Assembly: GCA_007644065.1 (NCBI GenBank)
Contig: VJWN01000010.1
Location: 806,001-870,000, forward strand
DNA length: 64,000 bases
Origin: Margaritispora aquatica
Lineage: Eukaryota > Ascomycota > Leotiomycetes > Helotiales > Discinellaceae
Reading direction: 5' to 3'
Part shown: in pieces, positions 10,314-22,160 of the stretch
Layout of the letters: every line of letters starts with the position of its first letter
Position numbering within the stretch: the first letter of the stretch is position 1
The notes under the pieces: model-generated
Database searches by the model: none
What the model saw: the letters and a program-made list of their open reading frames with translations, nothing else
What the model was told of the DNA's origin: nothing
Made by a program: the position numbers and the translations under genes

Positions 10314-13300
10314 CTTGAACTTGGCTTGAAATTGGAGCAATAGGTAGAGATTCTTTCTGATAGCGATGGCGATGGCAATGGGCGAGGAGTCAGGAATGAG
10401 AAATGGAAATGGGAGTTATGTGGTGGTTGTGTTTGAAGGGAGGGGAGGGGAGCTAGGTGGAGTTGAGTTGAGTTAAAGCTAAAATTGAATTCTATTTAAG
10501 AGCGATATATATACTATATCAGTGATCGCATTCAAAATAAGAAGTCCAAGTAAAATAAAATAAATACATCCCTTTACCTCTACATGTCAATCTATCCATA
10601 TATCTACGTTCCTCCTACCATGCAATCCATAGATATTCTCGAGAAGAGCTTTTTATATATATACCGTAGAAAAGTTGTGTATTTTTCCAGTTGAATGTCA
10701 AGTGATTTTTCGGATTTCTTCTGAAACCCGGTTGCATATCTTTAATATTTAATTCGATAACTTGCATCCTTACACAGCATGCGAGATCCTGCAGCCCAGT
10801 AATTGATTGAGTGCCTAGGTACCTATCTCATGTCACTTGACAGCTAGATCGACAGATCGACAAAACATGTTTGTCTCGGCCCGCAGCCAGCTAAAGAACC
10901 ATCACGCATGATTTGTCGATCAGAACCCAACTGAACCAAAAATCAGACGAACCTGATCAAAGTCTTGGCAGACCAAATCGACGGGCTGACCTTACAGCGA
11001 ACTGTTTCAAGCTCAGACATGATGATCATTTCATCCAGATCCAGATCTGGTGATCTAGACTCGGCTTTAGGTTGTGTTGGACTTGATAGCGAAAAGACGA
11101 AACTTGGTTCGCGGCAGTGCCAGAAGAAGCAAAAGAAAGAAAAGAAAAGAATGAAAAGAATACTCTCGAATGGGCTACGACTGGGAGAGATTCGAATATG
11201 TCGCCTTCTCCTTCCGATTGGATGGGTTGGAAGTTCTGAGGTCTTGGGTTCGTGAGGGTTGGGTGTGATGTGAGGTGATGCAGTATTTGTCTGGTAGTCG
11301 AAGCGAGGTTGGAAGGGGAATGGCATCTTGATGACCACGAGGGTGGGTAGGGTCCAGTTCCAGGTCTAGGTCGAGGTGGTTTTGTGCTCGTGGCGACCTT
11401 TGATCTATCTGCACTGGAACATTGACCATGATGCGAATGGTCAAATGGAAGCGATGGCTATGGTCGTGATGGATGTGTCAATTGCTTCGGCCTGTCTGAC
11501 TGCCTCGTGTTGATATCCAATCTCGTCGGCTTGATATTGTGAGAGATCTTGGGTACTGTACCTTATCAATGCGACCTTGTGTGTAGCACCAACAACAACA
11601 AGACTCCAATCGGTTGTGAACTGCGAGCTGATGCTATTTCGAAGACCTGAGGTGGGGTGATATCATATGCTGTGTATTAAGGCGAAGAGGTTGCATCGCA
11701 TACAGAGACAGCTGTCTGCAATGCGTGCGCTGGACACCACTTGGTAATCGGTCAATACCTTAGCACATACTATCCAACCATCGTTCATCTCTATAACAGT
11801 GCCATTAGAAATTCCATGAAAATATTCTACATTGACCCATCCGAGGACAACTTGTGTGTCAAATCGCCGATTGCTGCCATCGCCAAAGCGGTTGGTATAA
11901 AAAGATGGAAACACGGCCTTCCAACACAACATGCAGAGCTGCCAGGGACCAAACTCACAGCTCACCAACCAAAAATCCAACAACACACACTCGCTTCAGT
12001 GCAGATACCCAAAGTCTCAACAAGCTCAGTCACACATGCCATATGTTTCCTTATAGGATGGGGGGGAAAATAAACAATTGCGTAACCAACCGACAAACAT
12101 GTTTCCTGACACTTCCTCACTAACCAACCGCTTGGGTGGACCGTGGAGTTTGTGGACACGCTCGTTCATGTTTGACGAATGCGCGCGCGAACATTTTGGA
12201 AGCGGCGGGACCTGAGTAGGGAGGCAAGGCAAGGCAAGGTACCTGAGCACGTTTTATGCAGCTAGAAAAAGGTTTGCTTTTGGTGCGTTTTATGCATCGC
12301 TTGATTGGGCGACAGAGATGAAACGACAGACGGGAAGTTTTTGTGCACGATTATTGGATTATTGGGGCGGGAGATTTGGAGGGAGGAGTGAGAATGAGGA
12401 TGCAGGTACCGAAGGGAGTTTGTTGATGTGATTTTGGCGATGAACAATAAGATGAATAATAAGATGAATGAAAATAAATGAAAATGATATCAACGATGAA
12501 ATGATAATCTCATGTGAACAAGATGAGAAGGATGCAGTGCAATTTCATTGATGACAAAAGGAAAGCCAATCTCATCACATGACTTTGAGAATTGGGGGTC
12601 CGCTGCTGCTGTTGGAATTGTTACCTAGTTACAGTCAGTAGGTAGTTAATGTAGAATCCCATCATATCATATTATCATATTATATCATCTCCCATCATCT
12701 CCCATCATCATCTCCGCCCCCGGAAAAAAGCTCACTCTCACTCTCACTCTCGCGTTGTCTTGCTTGTTCCCATATCCCAACCCACTGCCCGTCATTTCCT
12801 TGGCTTGGAAGATCCCACTCTAAGCGTCTGAGATGACTTGGCTGGCTGTTGATTGCTGATTGCTGACTCTGTGCTGATGTTTAGATGTTTGAACTTTGAA
12901 CTTCCATTTCGTTGGCCGTGTCTCCCAAACGAAGGCACAATCCATCTCATTTCCACCATGCTCGAGTACCGTACTCTACTTCACTACCACACTACCGCCG
13001 CAACGGCAAGAGAGTTCACTTCACCTCTGCCACGACGAATCACATACGCAATCGTCGTCCAAGACATCCATCCAGCCATCCAGCCTAGATCTGTTAAGGC
13101 AGAATCCGAATCCCAATCATCCATCCTTATCCACCCGCCCATGGCTGAGTTGGATAACGCAAGCAAAGTCAAAAAATCGCGTCTCCCTACCTCGTGCATC
13201 TGCGTCTGCATCTGCAGGTTCGGAACCGTCCATCTCAAAGAAGAACACGGGAAGTTTGGCTGTTTTGGGTTCTCGCCCTCAGCTCTGGACCTGCAGGTTC

Positions 13301-14354
13301 ATCTCATTTCATCCATCATCTCCAATTTTTGAAAACGAAACCCTTAGACACTCCACTATCACCATCCCAATTCGTCAAAGTCCCAAGCTTCCAAGGCCAA
13401 GCTTTTGTGCTCGTTGTCCTTGGCAGGGGAGAGAATCCTCGGTTCGTTTCAGGATCCATGATGCCGCCAATCGGGGGCGTGGCGTTGGATTGCGGGTAAG
13501 GATCATGAAGACGACGCGGCGTGGATCTTATCAAGGACATGGATTGTGCATGAATTGTGCATGGGAGACGCCACAGGGGAAAATCACTCGAAGTGGGGTC
13601 TTGGGGAGAATAATTTCAACCAGTGAGGAACTGGTTGGAACTGACAAGCGAGTGTGGAACTCGTGAGTTGCGTGAGTGCCAGCTGTTTGTGGGCTAGAAT
13701 TCCGAGTGAATCCTCGTCGGAAACCGCCTTGGCCAGCCCAAACCTCCCATCAGTGCCGACGACCCCCTCAACCGCACCTTTCCCCCCCCTCGAGCCTTCA
13801 TGACCGCACCCCTTGCGCCAAAACCAAAACCCTCGCTTTCCTTCGTCGTCCTTCCCCTGCAAACGAAGGAAGGATGCCGTTCCAAGAGCCAGGGCAAGTG
13901 CTGGGCTGAGTTGGCCCACGGATGTGTTATCCCTGAATAACCCCAATTTGCATGCACAGGATAGAGTACACGCAATGTTGGTGGGTAAGCTGAGGAGTCC
14001 TATATAAAGAAAATATCCACTCACTTTCCCTTGCTCCTGATCTCGTTTGGTTTCTTCACCTATATATCCAATCTTCGGATTATCTTCACATTCCTTTCAG
14101 AATCGCACTTGACGTCGCGCTGGGCTCTATTCACTCCTTATCGAAGAGCTACTGATCGATTGTTTGTTGTTATTGTCTTTTGTCTATTCATTGTCAATCC
14201 CATTGTACTTGTTAGACAATACTTGACTCGCACATATACCCTCACTCGCACTCACTCACTACTGGTTGATTGAATCAACTAAAGCAAAATACATCTTGCA
14301 CACACACTCTCTAGACGATAAAATCGATCTATCACCATACACAAACTCAACAAT
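10314..14354. other. Four-kilobase gene desert with simple repeats
   Basis: No supportable gene. Overlapping open frames at 10943-13666 on both strands are low-complexity (Ser, Pro, His, Arg) and mirror each other, as expected in pyrimidine-rich DNA. Simple-sequence tracts include ATCATAT/CTCCCATCATC repeats at about 12660-12715 and CACTCT repeats at about 12730-12750. The 3' part is probably promoter and leader of the GH128 gene, given the TATA box at 14001. Confidence 0.55.
14001..14009 (+). promoter_or_regulatory. TATA box of the GH128 gene
   Basis: TATATAAAG is a near-perfect TATA box about 345 nt upstream of the ATG at 14355. It is followed by a C/T-rich, then A/C-rich leader, which implies a 5' UTR of roughly 300 nt. 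Inferred from sequence only. Confidence 0.5.
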
Positions 14355-15602
14355 ATGCGTTCAGTCACGAGTCTCGCGGTCCTCGCTACCTCTCTACTGG
14401 TTAAGGAGGTTGTAGCCGGCCGATACGATGTTCGCAAGAGGGATTACTATGTGGAGGTTGACGAAGTGATCGTGACGGCTGAAGTCATCGTGACGGATAT
14501 GGGAGGTGGTGTCTATGCCACTGGAGGAGCAAACATGATTGCAACTGTTACCATCGATGGAACTCCAGTCCTCGTTACCGAGACTCCTTCTTCCTCGATA
14601 GTCTCAACCACCATCATCCCGGAGCCAGTTTCTACTTCACTACAGGCAGCTGTCTTCATCGAGACGAGCGCTACTTCAACCTCCACACCCGAACCAGTCG
14701 TCGCACCCACGCCAACCCCAACTCCAACTCCATCCTCAACCCAAATCATCGTGCCAGTCGCAGTACCAAGCACCTCTACCACTCCCTTGGCCGTTGCCGC
14801 TGCACCAGTCGCACCCACAACTCTCATCGCCGTGGCTGCCTCCCAGAAGACAACCACTGCCGCCGCTGCAGTAGCTGCAACCACCAAATCCTCCTCTTCA
14901 TCATCCACTGGTAAGCGAGGAGTGGCCTACAACGTTGCCTCCCTTACCAACGCCTTCTCCTCCGCTTCCCTCGTAACATGGGCCTACAACTGGGGATCTG
15001 ACTCTGGTGGTTCCATCGCGTCGACCCTCGAATTCGTACCCATGCTCTGGGGTCTCGAAGATGCACACACCTCTAACTGGGTCAAAAAAGCCAATGCCGC
15101 CCTTGCGTCAGGTAGCACACACCTTCTCGGCTTCAACGAGCCTGATTACAGCGGACAAGCCAACCTGGGCACCGCCGCCGCAGCTGATGGATGGGGCGTG
15201 TGGATGCAGCCTTTCGCCGGCAAAGCCAAGCTCGGTTCCCCAGCTGTCACGAACGGCGGTGGTTCCATGGGTCTCACATGGTTGTCTGGCTTCATGACTG
15301 CATGCTCAAGCTGCACGATTGACTTTGTCGCCATCCATTGGTACAACGGTGGTGATGCCGCAGCGTTCAAGACCTATGTCACCAAGGCCTATGCCGCTGG
15401 TGGAAACCGCCCATTGTGGATCACCGAGTTCCAAGCTAGTGGCACCACCGCCGAGCAGCAGGCGTTCTTGCAGATCGTGCTGCCGTGGTTGGATGCTAGC
15501 TCCATGGTCGAGAGGTATGCCTACTTCATGGCCTCTGACGGGGTTCTGATTTCCGGCACGGGCTTGAGTGCGTTGGGCACTACCTACGCTACTGCTACGT
15601 AG
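14355..15602 (+). CDS. Secreted GH128 family endo-beta-1,3-glucanase-like protein
   Basis: Intronless, 415 aa. Residues 1-21 are a signal peptide, followed by a dibasic site (RKRD, residues 27-30). A Val/Thr-rich region and a Ser/Thr/Pro linker (about 75-185, including PTPTPTPTPSS) should be heavily O-glycosylated. A second KR pair at 187-188 sits directly before the catalytic domain (GVAYN onward). The C-terminal ~225 residues are the glycosyl hydrolase catalytic core of GH128: LLGFNEPDYSG carries the likely acid/base E262, and PLWITEFQ the likely nucleophile E358, with DFVAIHWYNG between them. Related fungal proteins act on cell-wall beta-1,3-glucan. No GPI signal is visible at the C-terminus, so it is secreted or wall-trapped through the linker. 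Confidence 0.93.
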   Translation: MRSVTSLAVLATSLLVKEVVAGRYDVRKRDYYVEVDEVIVTAEVIVTDMGGGVYATGGANMIATVTIDGTPVLVTETPSSSIVSTTIIPEPVSTSLQAAVFIETSATSTSTPEPVVAPTPTPTPTPSSTQIIVPVAVPSTSTTPLAVAAAPVAPTTLIAVAASQKTTTAAAAVAATTKSSSSSSTGKRGVAYNVASLTNAFSSASLVTWAYNWGSDSGGSIASTLEFVPMLWGLEDAHTSNWVKKANAALASGSTHLLGFNEPDYSGQANLGTAAAADGWGVWMQPFAGKAKLGSPAVTNGGGSMGLTWLSGFMTACSSCTIDFVAIHWYNGGDAAAFKTYVTKAYAAGGNRPLWITEFQASGTTAEQQAFLQIVLPWLDASSMVERYAYFMASDGVLISGTGLSALGTTYATAT

Positions 15603-16902
15603 ATTTATGAGATTAGGGAAGAGGGGTTGATGAAGAAGGTTAGGATGGGATGAGGTTTATGAGCTCAGCTTTGATTATATTCGTTCTACTGTATATATTA
15701 CACACCACACACAACACAATAGGGGGACCGGAAAGCTTTTTACCTTCTGGTATTTCGGGGGTTGGATATTTTAGATGGATGATGTTTGGGCATCTAAACG
15801 TCACATCAGCCTCAGGAATTCAAAATTCTTGACATGAATACGTCTTTGTCTTTTTTTCTGTAACTTGCAATGTGATGTTCAGGATATTAGTCCTTTACTT
15901 GTTCGGGATTCAACACTGTCTGTTGTGCGATGTGTCATGCCTCATGCTCGGCTATTGAGCAGATAGGTAAGCCACGACGAAGTATGGTAGGTAGGTAGGT
16001 ATGTAGGTAAGCAAACAAAACTTACCCAATCCCGCTCTGCTTCTGTAAGACATCTATCTAGATAGGTACCTACCTCTCTCGATTTCTCAGGCTATGGTAT
16101 GATATGGTCTGTTTACCTACCTTTACTGTGCACAGTCAAGGACTCAAAGATGGAAACTTGAAGCTACTGCGGAGGTACAACGGTTGAGTAGAAGAACGGT
16201 ACTAGCATGGGCCCGAGACCCAAAATCTTTCAAACTCTGTAAGTTTTGCTACAGTTGATCCCCCCCAAAAATCATTTTAGTATTAATATCATCCTCAGCA
16301 ATAGAACTATACAAAGGTACTTTTCTTGTTTTTGTTGTGCGCTGGGGTTGCGTTGGTAGGGGATTATCAAATCAAACGACTCGATGATCGATACCTGGTA
16401 CCTACCTAGATCATTCAGATTTCAGGTAATGACAACAAACCCAAAAGTATCTTTCAAAACATAACTAATATAACATACAACATCTCGAGTAATTGCTTCA
16501 GATTCGACATCAGGTTCGAAATAAAAATAATATAACGTACCTAGTTCATACCTATTCGTAAGTAGAGTTCACAATCAACAGGGACGCTCTTTCTGCTCAA
16601 GCGAGTTCGCACCTTCCCCCCTCGTCAACACTGTTTTTCAACGTCTACTGCCTTCCTTCCTTCCATAAAAATGTTCCGTTTTCAACTTCAATCTTCTCTA
16701 AGTCTGCGTGATTCTACTTTCCCCCACCACTACTGTCATCACCATCAATTTCCCTCTACATGGATCTCTTTGATCAGTTGTCATCGAAGTGATCGACGTC
16801 CTTGATCCTCCTTCACTTCACAGCACGAAATCATCATCTGGTCTTGATCCAAGGACTTTGAATCAAAGCCTTTGATTCTCCCTCACTACACTAGCAACAT
16901 CA
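15603..16902. other. Intergenic with GGTA repeats and a dispersed repeat
   Basis: Contains short GGTA/GGTAGGTA runs near 15985-16015, repeated AGGTACCTACCT motifs, and repeat copy B at 16173-16363. From about 16600 the DNA becomes C/T-rich and resembles the 5' leader of the recombinase gene. No coding frame is supported. Confidence 0.55.
16173..16363 (-). repeat. Dispersed ~190-bp repeat, copy B (inverted)
   Basis: Reverse complement of the segment at 3556-3747. On the minus strand it reads CCCCTACCAACGCAACCCC, TATTGCTGAGGATGATATTA, CAAAACTTACAGAGTTTGAAA and ends CAACCGTTGTACCT. Both copies are about 190 bp with matching edges. It ends about 540 bp upstream of the recombinase start codon. 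The outer ends share only TAC(C)AACG in inverted orientation, so a terminal inverted repeat is at best weak. Confidence 0.8.
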
Positions 16903-19735
16903 ATGGCGGACCAAGATGATTTCAATTCCTCGGATCTGGAGTTTGAGGCACCACCAGAACGGGGAGACCACTACGGGCAAAAGAGCATCCAGCAAATGCT
17001 GGAAAGTGCCTTTGAAGACCGAATCGAGTCCAAGAGGGCTTCCAAGTTACTTACAGATGATGTCGGGGATCCCGGAACTCGAATAGATAAGTTTCTCGTG
17101 TTCAATCGTTTTAAAGCTTTCTACACAACCACCCTGAAGAAGAGGTATGTTTTCAACTTTGTCTTGTTAGTTGTATTCACATACATCATCATACTGACTG
17201 CAGATTGCCAGCGCCGATGTCGTCCCAGTGGGCGAGGATATCGTTCGATTCTTCACGACCATCACCTCGCACATGACGTCCAGCATGGCTCATGTTCCTA
17301 GATATAGTACGCAACTCAGGTATCTCCAGCTACTCATCACCAAGCTCACCTTCCTGTATCCAAAATTCACTCTTGCGCCTGATGAACGTACACGCATTTT
17401 CGTTTGTTTGAAAAGTCTCCTCCAGGAAGGTAAACTGACGAACGATCCTCATCGAGAAGCACAATGGGTCGGCATTTCACTAGTCAAGCGAATGGTGAAA
17501 GCTATGATCGAGGATGCGGTCGCGTCGGGAACTCGTTCATGGGACTGCACAATCGCGAAAGCTTTGAGCATTGTGCTTCTGGGTGCACTTGGGTCTCGTG
17601 GTGGCGATATCACGCTCAGTCGAGGGTATAAGAATGCCGAATGTCTTCGCTGGGAGCACATCCACATCAAGCTCAAGCCAGGAACGCAGAAGCTATCAAT
17701 GCGGATCACTATCGCATATGAGAAAGGCCATAAGTAAGTCCAATCTGGTGCATCCTTTCATTCTACTTTACCCCGGCCTAACTCTGCAAATCCAGGGACG
17801 ACGCCACGCGCAATCGTATTGTTGACATTGACGCTCTCGATTCGCCTCAAGACAATGCTCTCTGTCCTGTAAAATGGCTTCTCATCCATGCCTTGCGACA
17901 TGGCTGCGTACAAGGCAAAGATATCAAGGATGTTATTCTGCAGGCATCGCGAAGAGTTGACAAGAGCTTGGTCTGGACATATCCAAAACACCCAGTGCTT
18001 GCCAGCATAAAAATTGGGGGAGTTTTCCTTGATCTCTCAAAGCCTGCGCGTATTCAGCAGCTGCGAAATACAATCAGATACGCTGGTTTGGTAGCTGGAC
18101 TGCTTGTGAAGATCACCCCGCATGATCTCCGTCGAGGATGCTTCCGAGATATGACAAAGGCCTCGGTTGCGCCTCCGACATCATTGACCGACGTTGCTGA
18201 TATCATGGGCCATAATCGAAGTTCGTTGCATAACGGTGTCACTGCAAGATACACAAATGGTATCCAAGATGCAGCAATTCTCGAGAAGCGCATTCGTGGA
18301 GCAGAAGCTGTAGATAAATTTGGTATTGCACTGACCGATGTTCCCTTTAAGAAAATCAAAATCTCGAAGGAGGAAGTTGATGCTCAATGCGAGATCACGG
18401 CCCTTGATGCTTCCAAGCTGGGTGATCGCGCAATAGCTCGTCGCCAGATTCGAGAACGTGAGACCCAGCAATGGATGGACGCAAGAAAGAACGATGTCGT
18501 CCATTCAGAGACTGTGATGGAAGCCAGTTCGCGTAAAGGTATGGCTCAACATCCAATTTATTAAACACTCTTTTCTAATAAATACTTTTTCACTAGCACT
18601 TGCTCCATTGCCTATAAACAAATTCAATGTTTCAGCGCAGCCAACGCTACACAATTCATTGCAGATTTTGCTGCCCCAAAGTCAGTCAACCACAGGTGTC
18701 CACAGGGGTATGGAAGATGAGACCATGATTGATCCGGGTTTTCTGAGAGATACATTTGCAGACATTACGAACGAAGAGGAAGGTAAGCATGCGCATAGCA
18801 GACGTGATCACAACGCCTTGGCTAAGTATGTTGAAACAGACGCAACGCTTAGCAAACTTGACCAGACTCTGGTTGAAGACCTCGAAGCGGCCTTATCACA
18901 GAGCTCAAATCTCGAGCTCAACGAGAACATGCACGCTGCACTCTTCCCTATATCAGAACCAGCCACTCATGACAAGGACCTTGTTCCTTGGGAGATCGAG
19001 GGCTCTGATTTTGTTACATACTTCTCCAAAATCAATATTGTTCGCAATGCAAGCGTATCGAAATGCGGCTCTGCGAAATGGCATGAGGAGGCGAGGGACA
19101 AGAATATTGTTGCTACTGGAAATACTCGAGATATGCCGACACCATTCCTATACTTGTGTCCAAACAACGAACATGGTTGTCAGCACAAAGCCATCAATCC
19201 TCAAGATGTCGAAAAGCACTTTCGGAGTTGTAAGATTACGTCTGCGGAAGCTGCTGATGAGAAGTATTCGCAGAAAGCATTTCCATGCACGGTAGATGGT
19301 TGTAAAAAGTCCTTTGCCACTGCGGCAGCGAAGGCAACGCATTACACCAACTGTCATTCATACACGCCTAGAGGATGTGACAAGGGCTGTGACCCCACTG
19401 TGATCCTACAAACACAAACAGCATGGAAGAATCATGTGGCTGCTGAGCACGGAGGGTTCCCAAAAGCTTTCAAATGCTTATTTCCTGGCTGTATATCAAC
19501 CACATTGTTTAACAAGGCACAAAACTTGACGCAGCATCTTGTTAAGTGCCATGGCCTCAATTCTCCGGAAGCTCGACTGCCATACATACCAGTTTGGAGG
19601 CCCCGTGCTTGCCCGGAGCCAGGTTGCAAGAGAACCCTCGTATTTCAGAAACCTATCGGCCTTATCAATCACATTCTAAAGGATCACCATCGAGCTATCG
19701 ATGCGTCGTCTGACCTAGAAGTGGCATGGGACTGA
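16903..19735 (+). CDS. Tyrosine recombinase-like protein fused to C2H2-type zinc fingers
   Basis: Exons 16903-17144, 17212-17733, 17796-18538 and 18597-19735 join in phase to 881 aa. Residues about 75-500 look like a tyrosine recombinase: R210 in GALGSRGGDITL, the H-x-x-R box in ITPHDLRRGCF (H364, R367), a second histidine H394 in DIMGHNRSS, and the candidate nucleophile Y407 in ARYTNG. The order and spacing match the R..HxxR..H/W..Y pattern of Crypton and Starship-captain type enzymes. After a long acidic linker, residues about 690-870 hold several Cys/His pairs of C2H2-like fingers (FPCTVDGCKKSF...HYTNCH; FKCLFPGC...HLVKCH; ACPEPGCKRTL...HILKDHH), probably DNA-binding. All catalytic positions are intact and no frame breaks are visible, so it may be active or domesticated. 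It is not a clear match to DUF3435 captains or GCR1_C Cryptons. Confidence 0.8.
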
Positions 19736-19973
19736 GCGTTTTCACTTCCATGACAGATTGGAGGCTGTCCATTAAGACGAGTATGGGGATAAGAACTTTA
19801 GGTCAGAAAATTGTTACTAATGTGGCTACGAATTTGCTGTAATTGCTTAACGGGGGAACAAAGGTATCATACTTGTGAAAAGTCATACCTTAATTAATGA
19901 ACATATCATGGGCCTCGATGATCTCAAAGAGTGCTTGCCTAGCAGCTTTACCTCCGTGACAATCTACATTCCC

Positions 19974-20866
19974 TCACCCGGCACTGGCTCCTTTCTTGAC
20001 CTTGCTCTCGACCAACTCGATATTATCTTCCGGGATCACAGGGTATTTCTCCAATAAAAACTCCTCAATCTCCTCACTCACATCTCCCTGCACCACAATC
20101 TCTTCGCCACCACTAGCTACCTTTGTTACCGAAGCACCCGTCGCAAACTTCTTGCCCAGATCCTTTGCGACTTTCTTGTTTTCCAACGAGAAAGCCTCGA
20201 GTCCCGTTACCGTCGTGACGTATTTCCTCTGCAAATCACAACAATTAGCATTCGCACTCCCACTCCCCTGTGTAGTCGCACCCAACCCAGAATCAGGATA
20301 AACAAACCTTATTCCGCTCAACCCTCTTGATGATCACCTTACTGCTTGCAATCGTCTGTGCTAATTTTGCTTCAGCGGCCTCGGCTTTCAGCGCTTTCTT
20401 GTGTGCGTCCTTGTCTGCGCGCTTCTGGGCATCGACGGAGAGACTTGAGGTTGCGGCTGCTAATGCATCTGTATCGTTGAGATTAGGACTGCTGTCTCGG
20501 TCATGGAAGATTGCGAATGAGTGTACCTTCTGACCAGAGCTTCTCGTACATCTTGGGTTGTGCTTTCTGCAGCCATTCCTGGCATTTCTTAACGGTACCG
20601 CCGAATTCGCAGTACTACTTGTTGCGAGGTGCTTGTTAGCTGTATGGTCGTATAATGCGGATCTTCAATGTGACAGAACCATCTGCAGGTTACAGTCAGG
20701 TCATTTGAGTGGTATAGGCTTACCTCAGGTGGTAATGTGCACACTACATGGTAGATCAAGTCAGCGGATGTCCCAGGTACAATGAATGGCGGGGTATGTA
20801 TGGATTACCTCCGCAATAAATAACGTGTCGCGATTGAAGCGCTGCAGAGTCTTCTGAGTCCGCCAT
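19974..20866 (-). CDS. TMA22: Translation machinery-associated protein 22 (density-regulated protein, SUI1 domain)
   Basis: Five exons: 20866-20809, 20743-20724 (only 20 nt), 20614-20527, 20468-20308 and 20228-19974, giving 193 aa. The N-terminus has the zinc-ribbon-like part RHVIYCGVCTLPPEYCEFGG, then KKCQEWLQK...YEKLWSE, the standard DENR/Tma22 beginning. The C-terminal SUI1/eIF1-like domain includes KVIIKRVERNKRKYVTTVTG, LEAFSLENKKVAKDLGKKFA and ASGGEEIVVQGDV. Known role: with Tma20/MCT-1 it binds the 40S subunit and promotes recycling and reinitiation, in the cytosol. The length equals that of fungal orthologues. The tiny second exon was needed to keep the conserved CxxPPEYCE motif. Confidence 0.95.
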
Positions 20867-22160
20867 TCTGAGATTATTGGTATGTATTTTGAAGTGTGGA
20901 ATCGAGGTTCAGATGAGGTAATGTCGAGATTATGGGATTTGAGGAGGGGCAGTCGAAAGATGGTGGGGGAGTGCCACTAGCGGCCGCTTCTGATACATAC
21001 TAGCAAAGACAATTGCTTTACTTGACATCATTCTTACTCTTCACTTACATGCTAGGATGGGATTATTTAATGGGTGTCAACTCAGAACAACTCAAGAAGT
21101 GTGACGGTGTCAATGATAGCTTTCATTCCCTTTGTCTTAAGTCAAGATATCTAAATACCAAGCACAGAGATTATAGCATAGGATTTTCCCTTCGAGGTCT
21201 TCTGAACATGATGGAGAAGTCTACATTAGTGCCAGGTGTATTATCATTCCTCAGCAAAGAAATGTCGAGAGGATTCTTTACATTATCCTGGATATGAGGG
21301 CTAGTCCGCTCATGCCTGTATCTGATTGTGCCAATGATTTTAAGTTCAGTGTGTATCTAGGCATGAGTTTCTGTGTACAAGATTTCTTGGTCTCTCGAAG
21401 CTTATTCAGAATGTCTTCAACTTTCTTGCCAACTGTAGTATGATCGAAGTCTATAAGTAAGGCGATGGATATTTGAACGAATCGAAAAGCCATGTTCAAA
21501 TCTTCGTTCGTTACTCTGCTGTAAAATATGTCAACACAGACTCTGTTAGCGAAGTTCCGTATCTCTATGCCCAACGAAGTGGAGTATCAATGTATTCTCT
21601 CTACCACTGTAACATGACTCGGCAGTTCTGATACCGCAATACAACCGGCGATTTACTACTATCTCCCATGGGAAATTCCACTTATGTTACACATAAGTCC
21701 TGTCTTTTGGATGACTTCTCGTCGTCGCTTAGCTGCTTTGCGTTATATCGTTGTCAACTGGCTCTCTGACTCTGGTAGCAACGAACTATCTTGGTAGGTT
21801 TATGGCAGGGAGCTCCTAGGTCCTTTGTGAGAGACGTTAAAAGTTGAGCTTTGCGTGTGAGTTGGATCTGTCGGAATTATGTTCTTGAGCGAGGTTCGAA
21901 ATCACACCATATGAGACACTGAGTCAGGTTTTGGTCTCCATGTTCCTGGTGATTTTGAGATTTGGTGATTGATTTTCGTTGTACCTACGATTTCTCCATA
22001 GAAATGGCAAGAAACAATAATCATACCGAAATATCAAAGCACTAAATCCTCCTCATTTCATAGCTACGATCAAGCTTAGACGTTGAAGTAACACTCATCA
22101 CTTCGTTAGCAGCTTTCACATAACACGGATTTAATATCAAGCAGCACAAAGACAGTTTAC
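20867..22160. other. Intergenic; no gene seen
   Basis: AT-rich, short frames only. The interval serves as the upstream region of TMA22 and the downstream region of the membrane protein gene at 22161. Frames at 21013-21297 (+) and 21278-21574 (-) have no recognisable feature. Confidence 0.5.

Noticed and set aside
12896..13666. 256-codon open frame in the 10.3-14.35 kb desert
   Set aside because: Low-complexity Ser/His/Pro/Arg content with long open frames on both strands through the same pyrimidine-rich DNA; no motif, no start context and no splice continuity.
17145..17211. Hydrophobic stretch VFNFVLLVVFTYIII after the first recombinase exon
   Set aside because: It lies between a GTATGT donor and a CCAG acceptor and is read only if the intron is retained; it is not a membrane helix.
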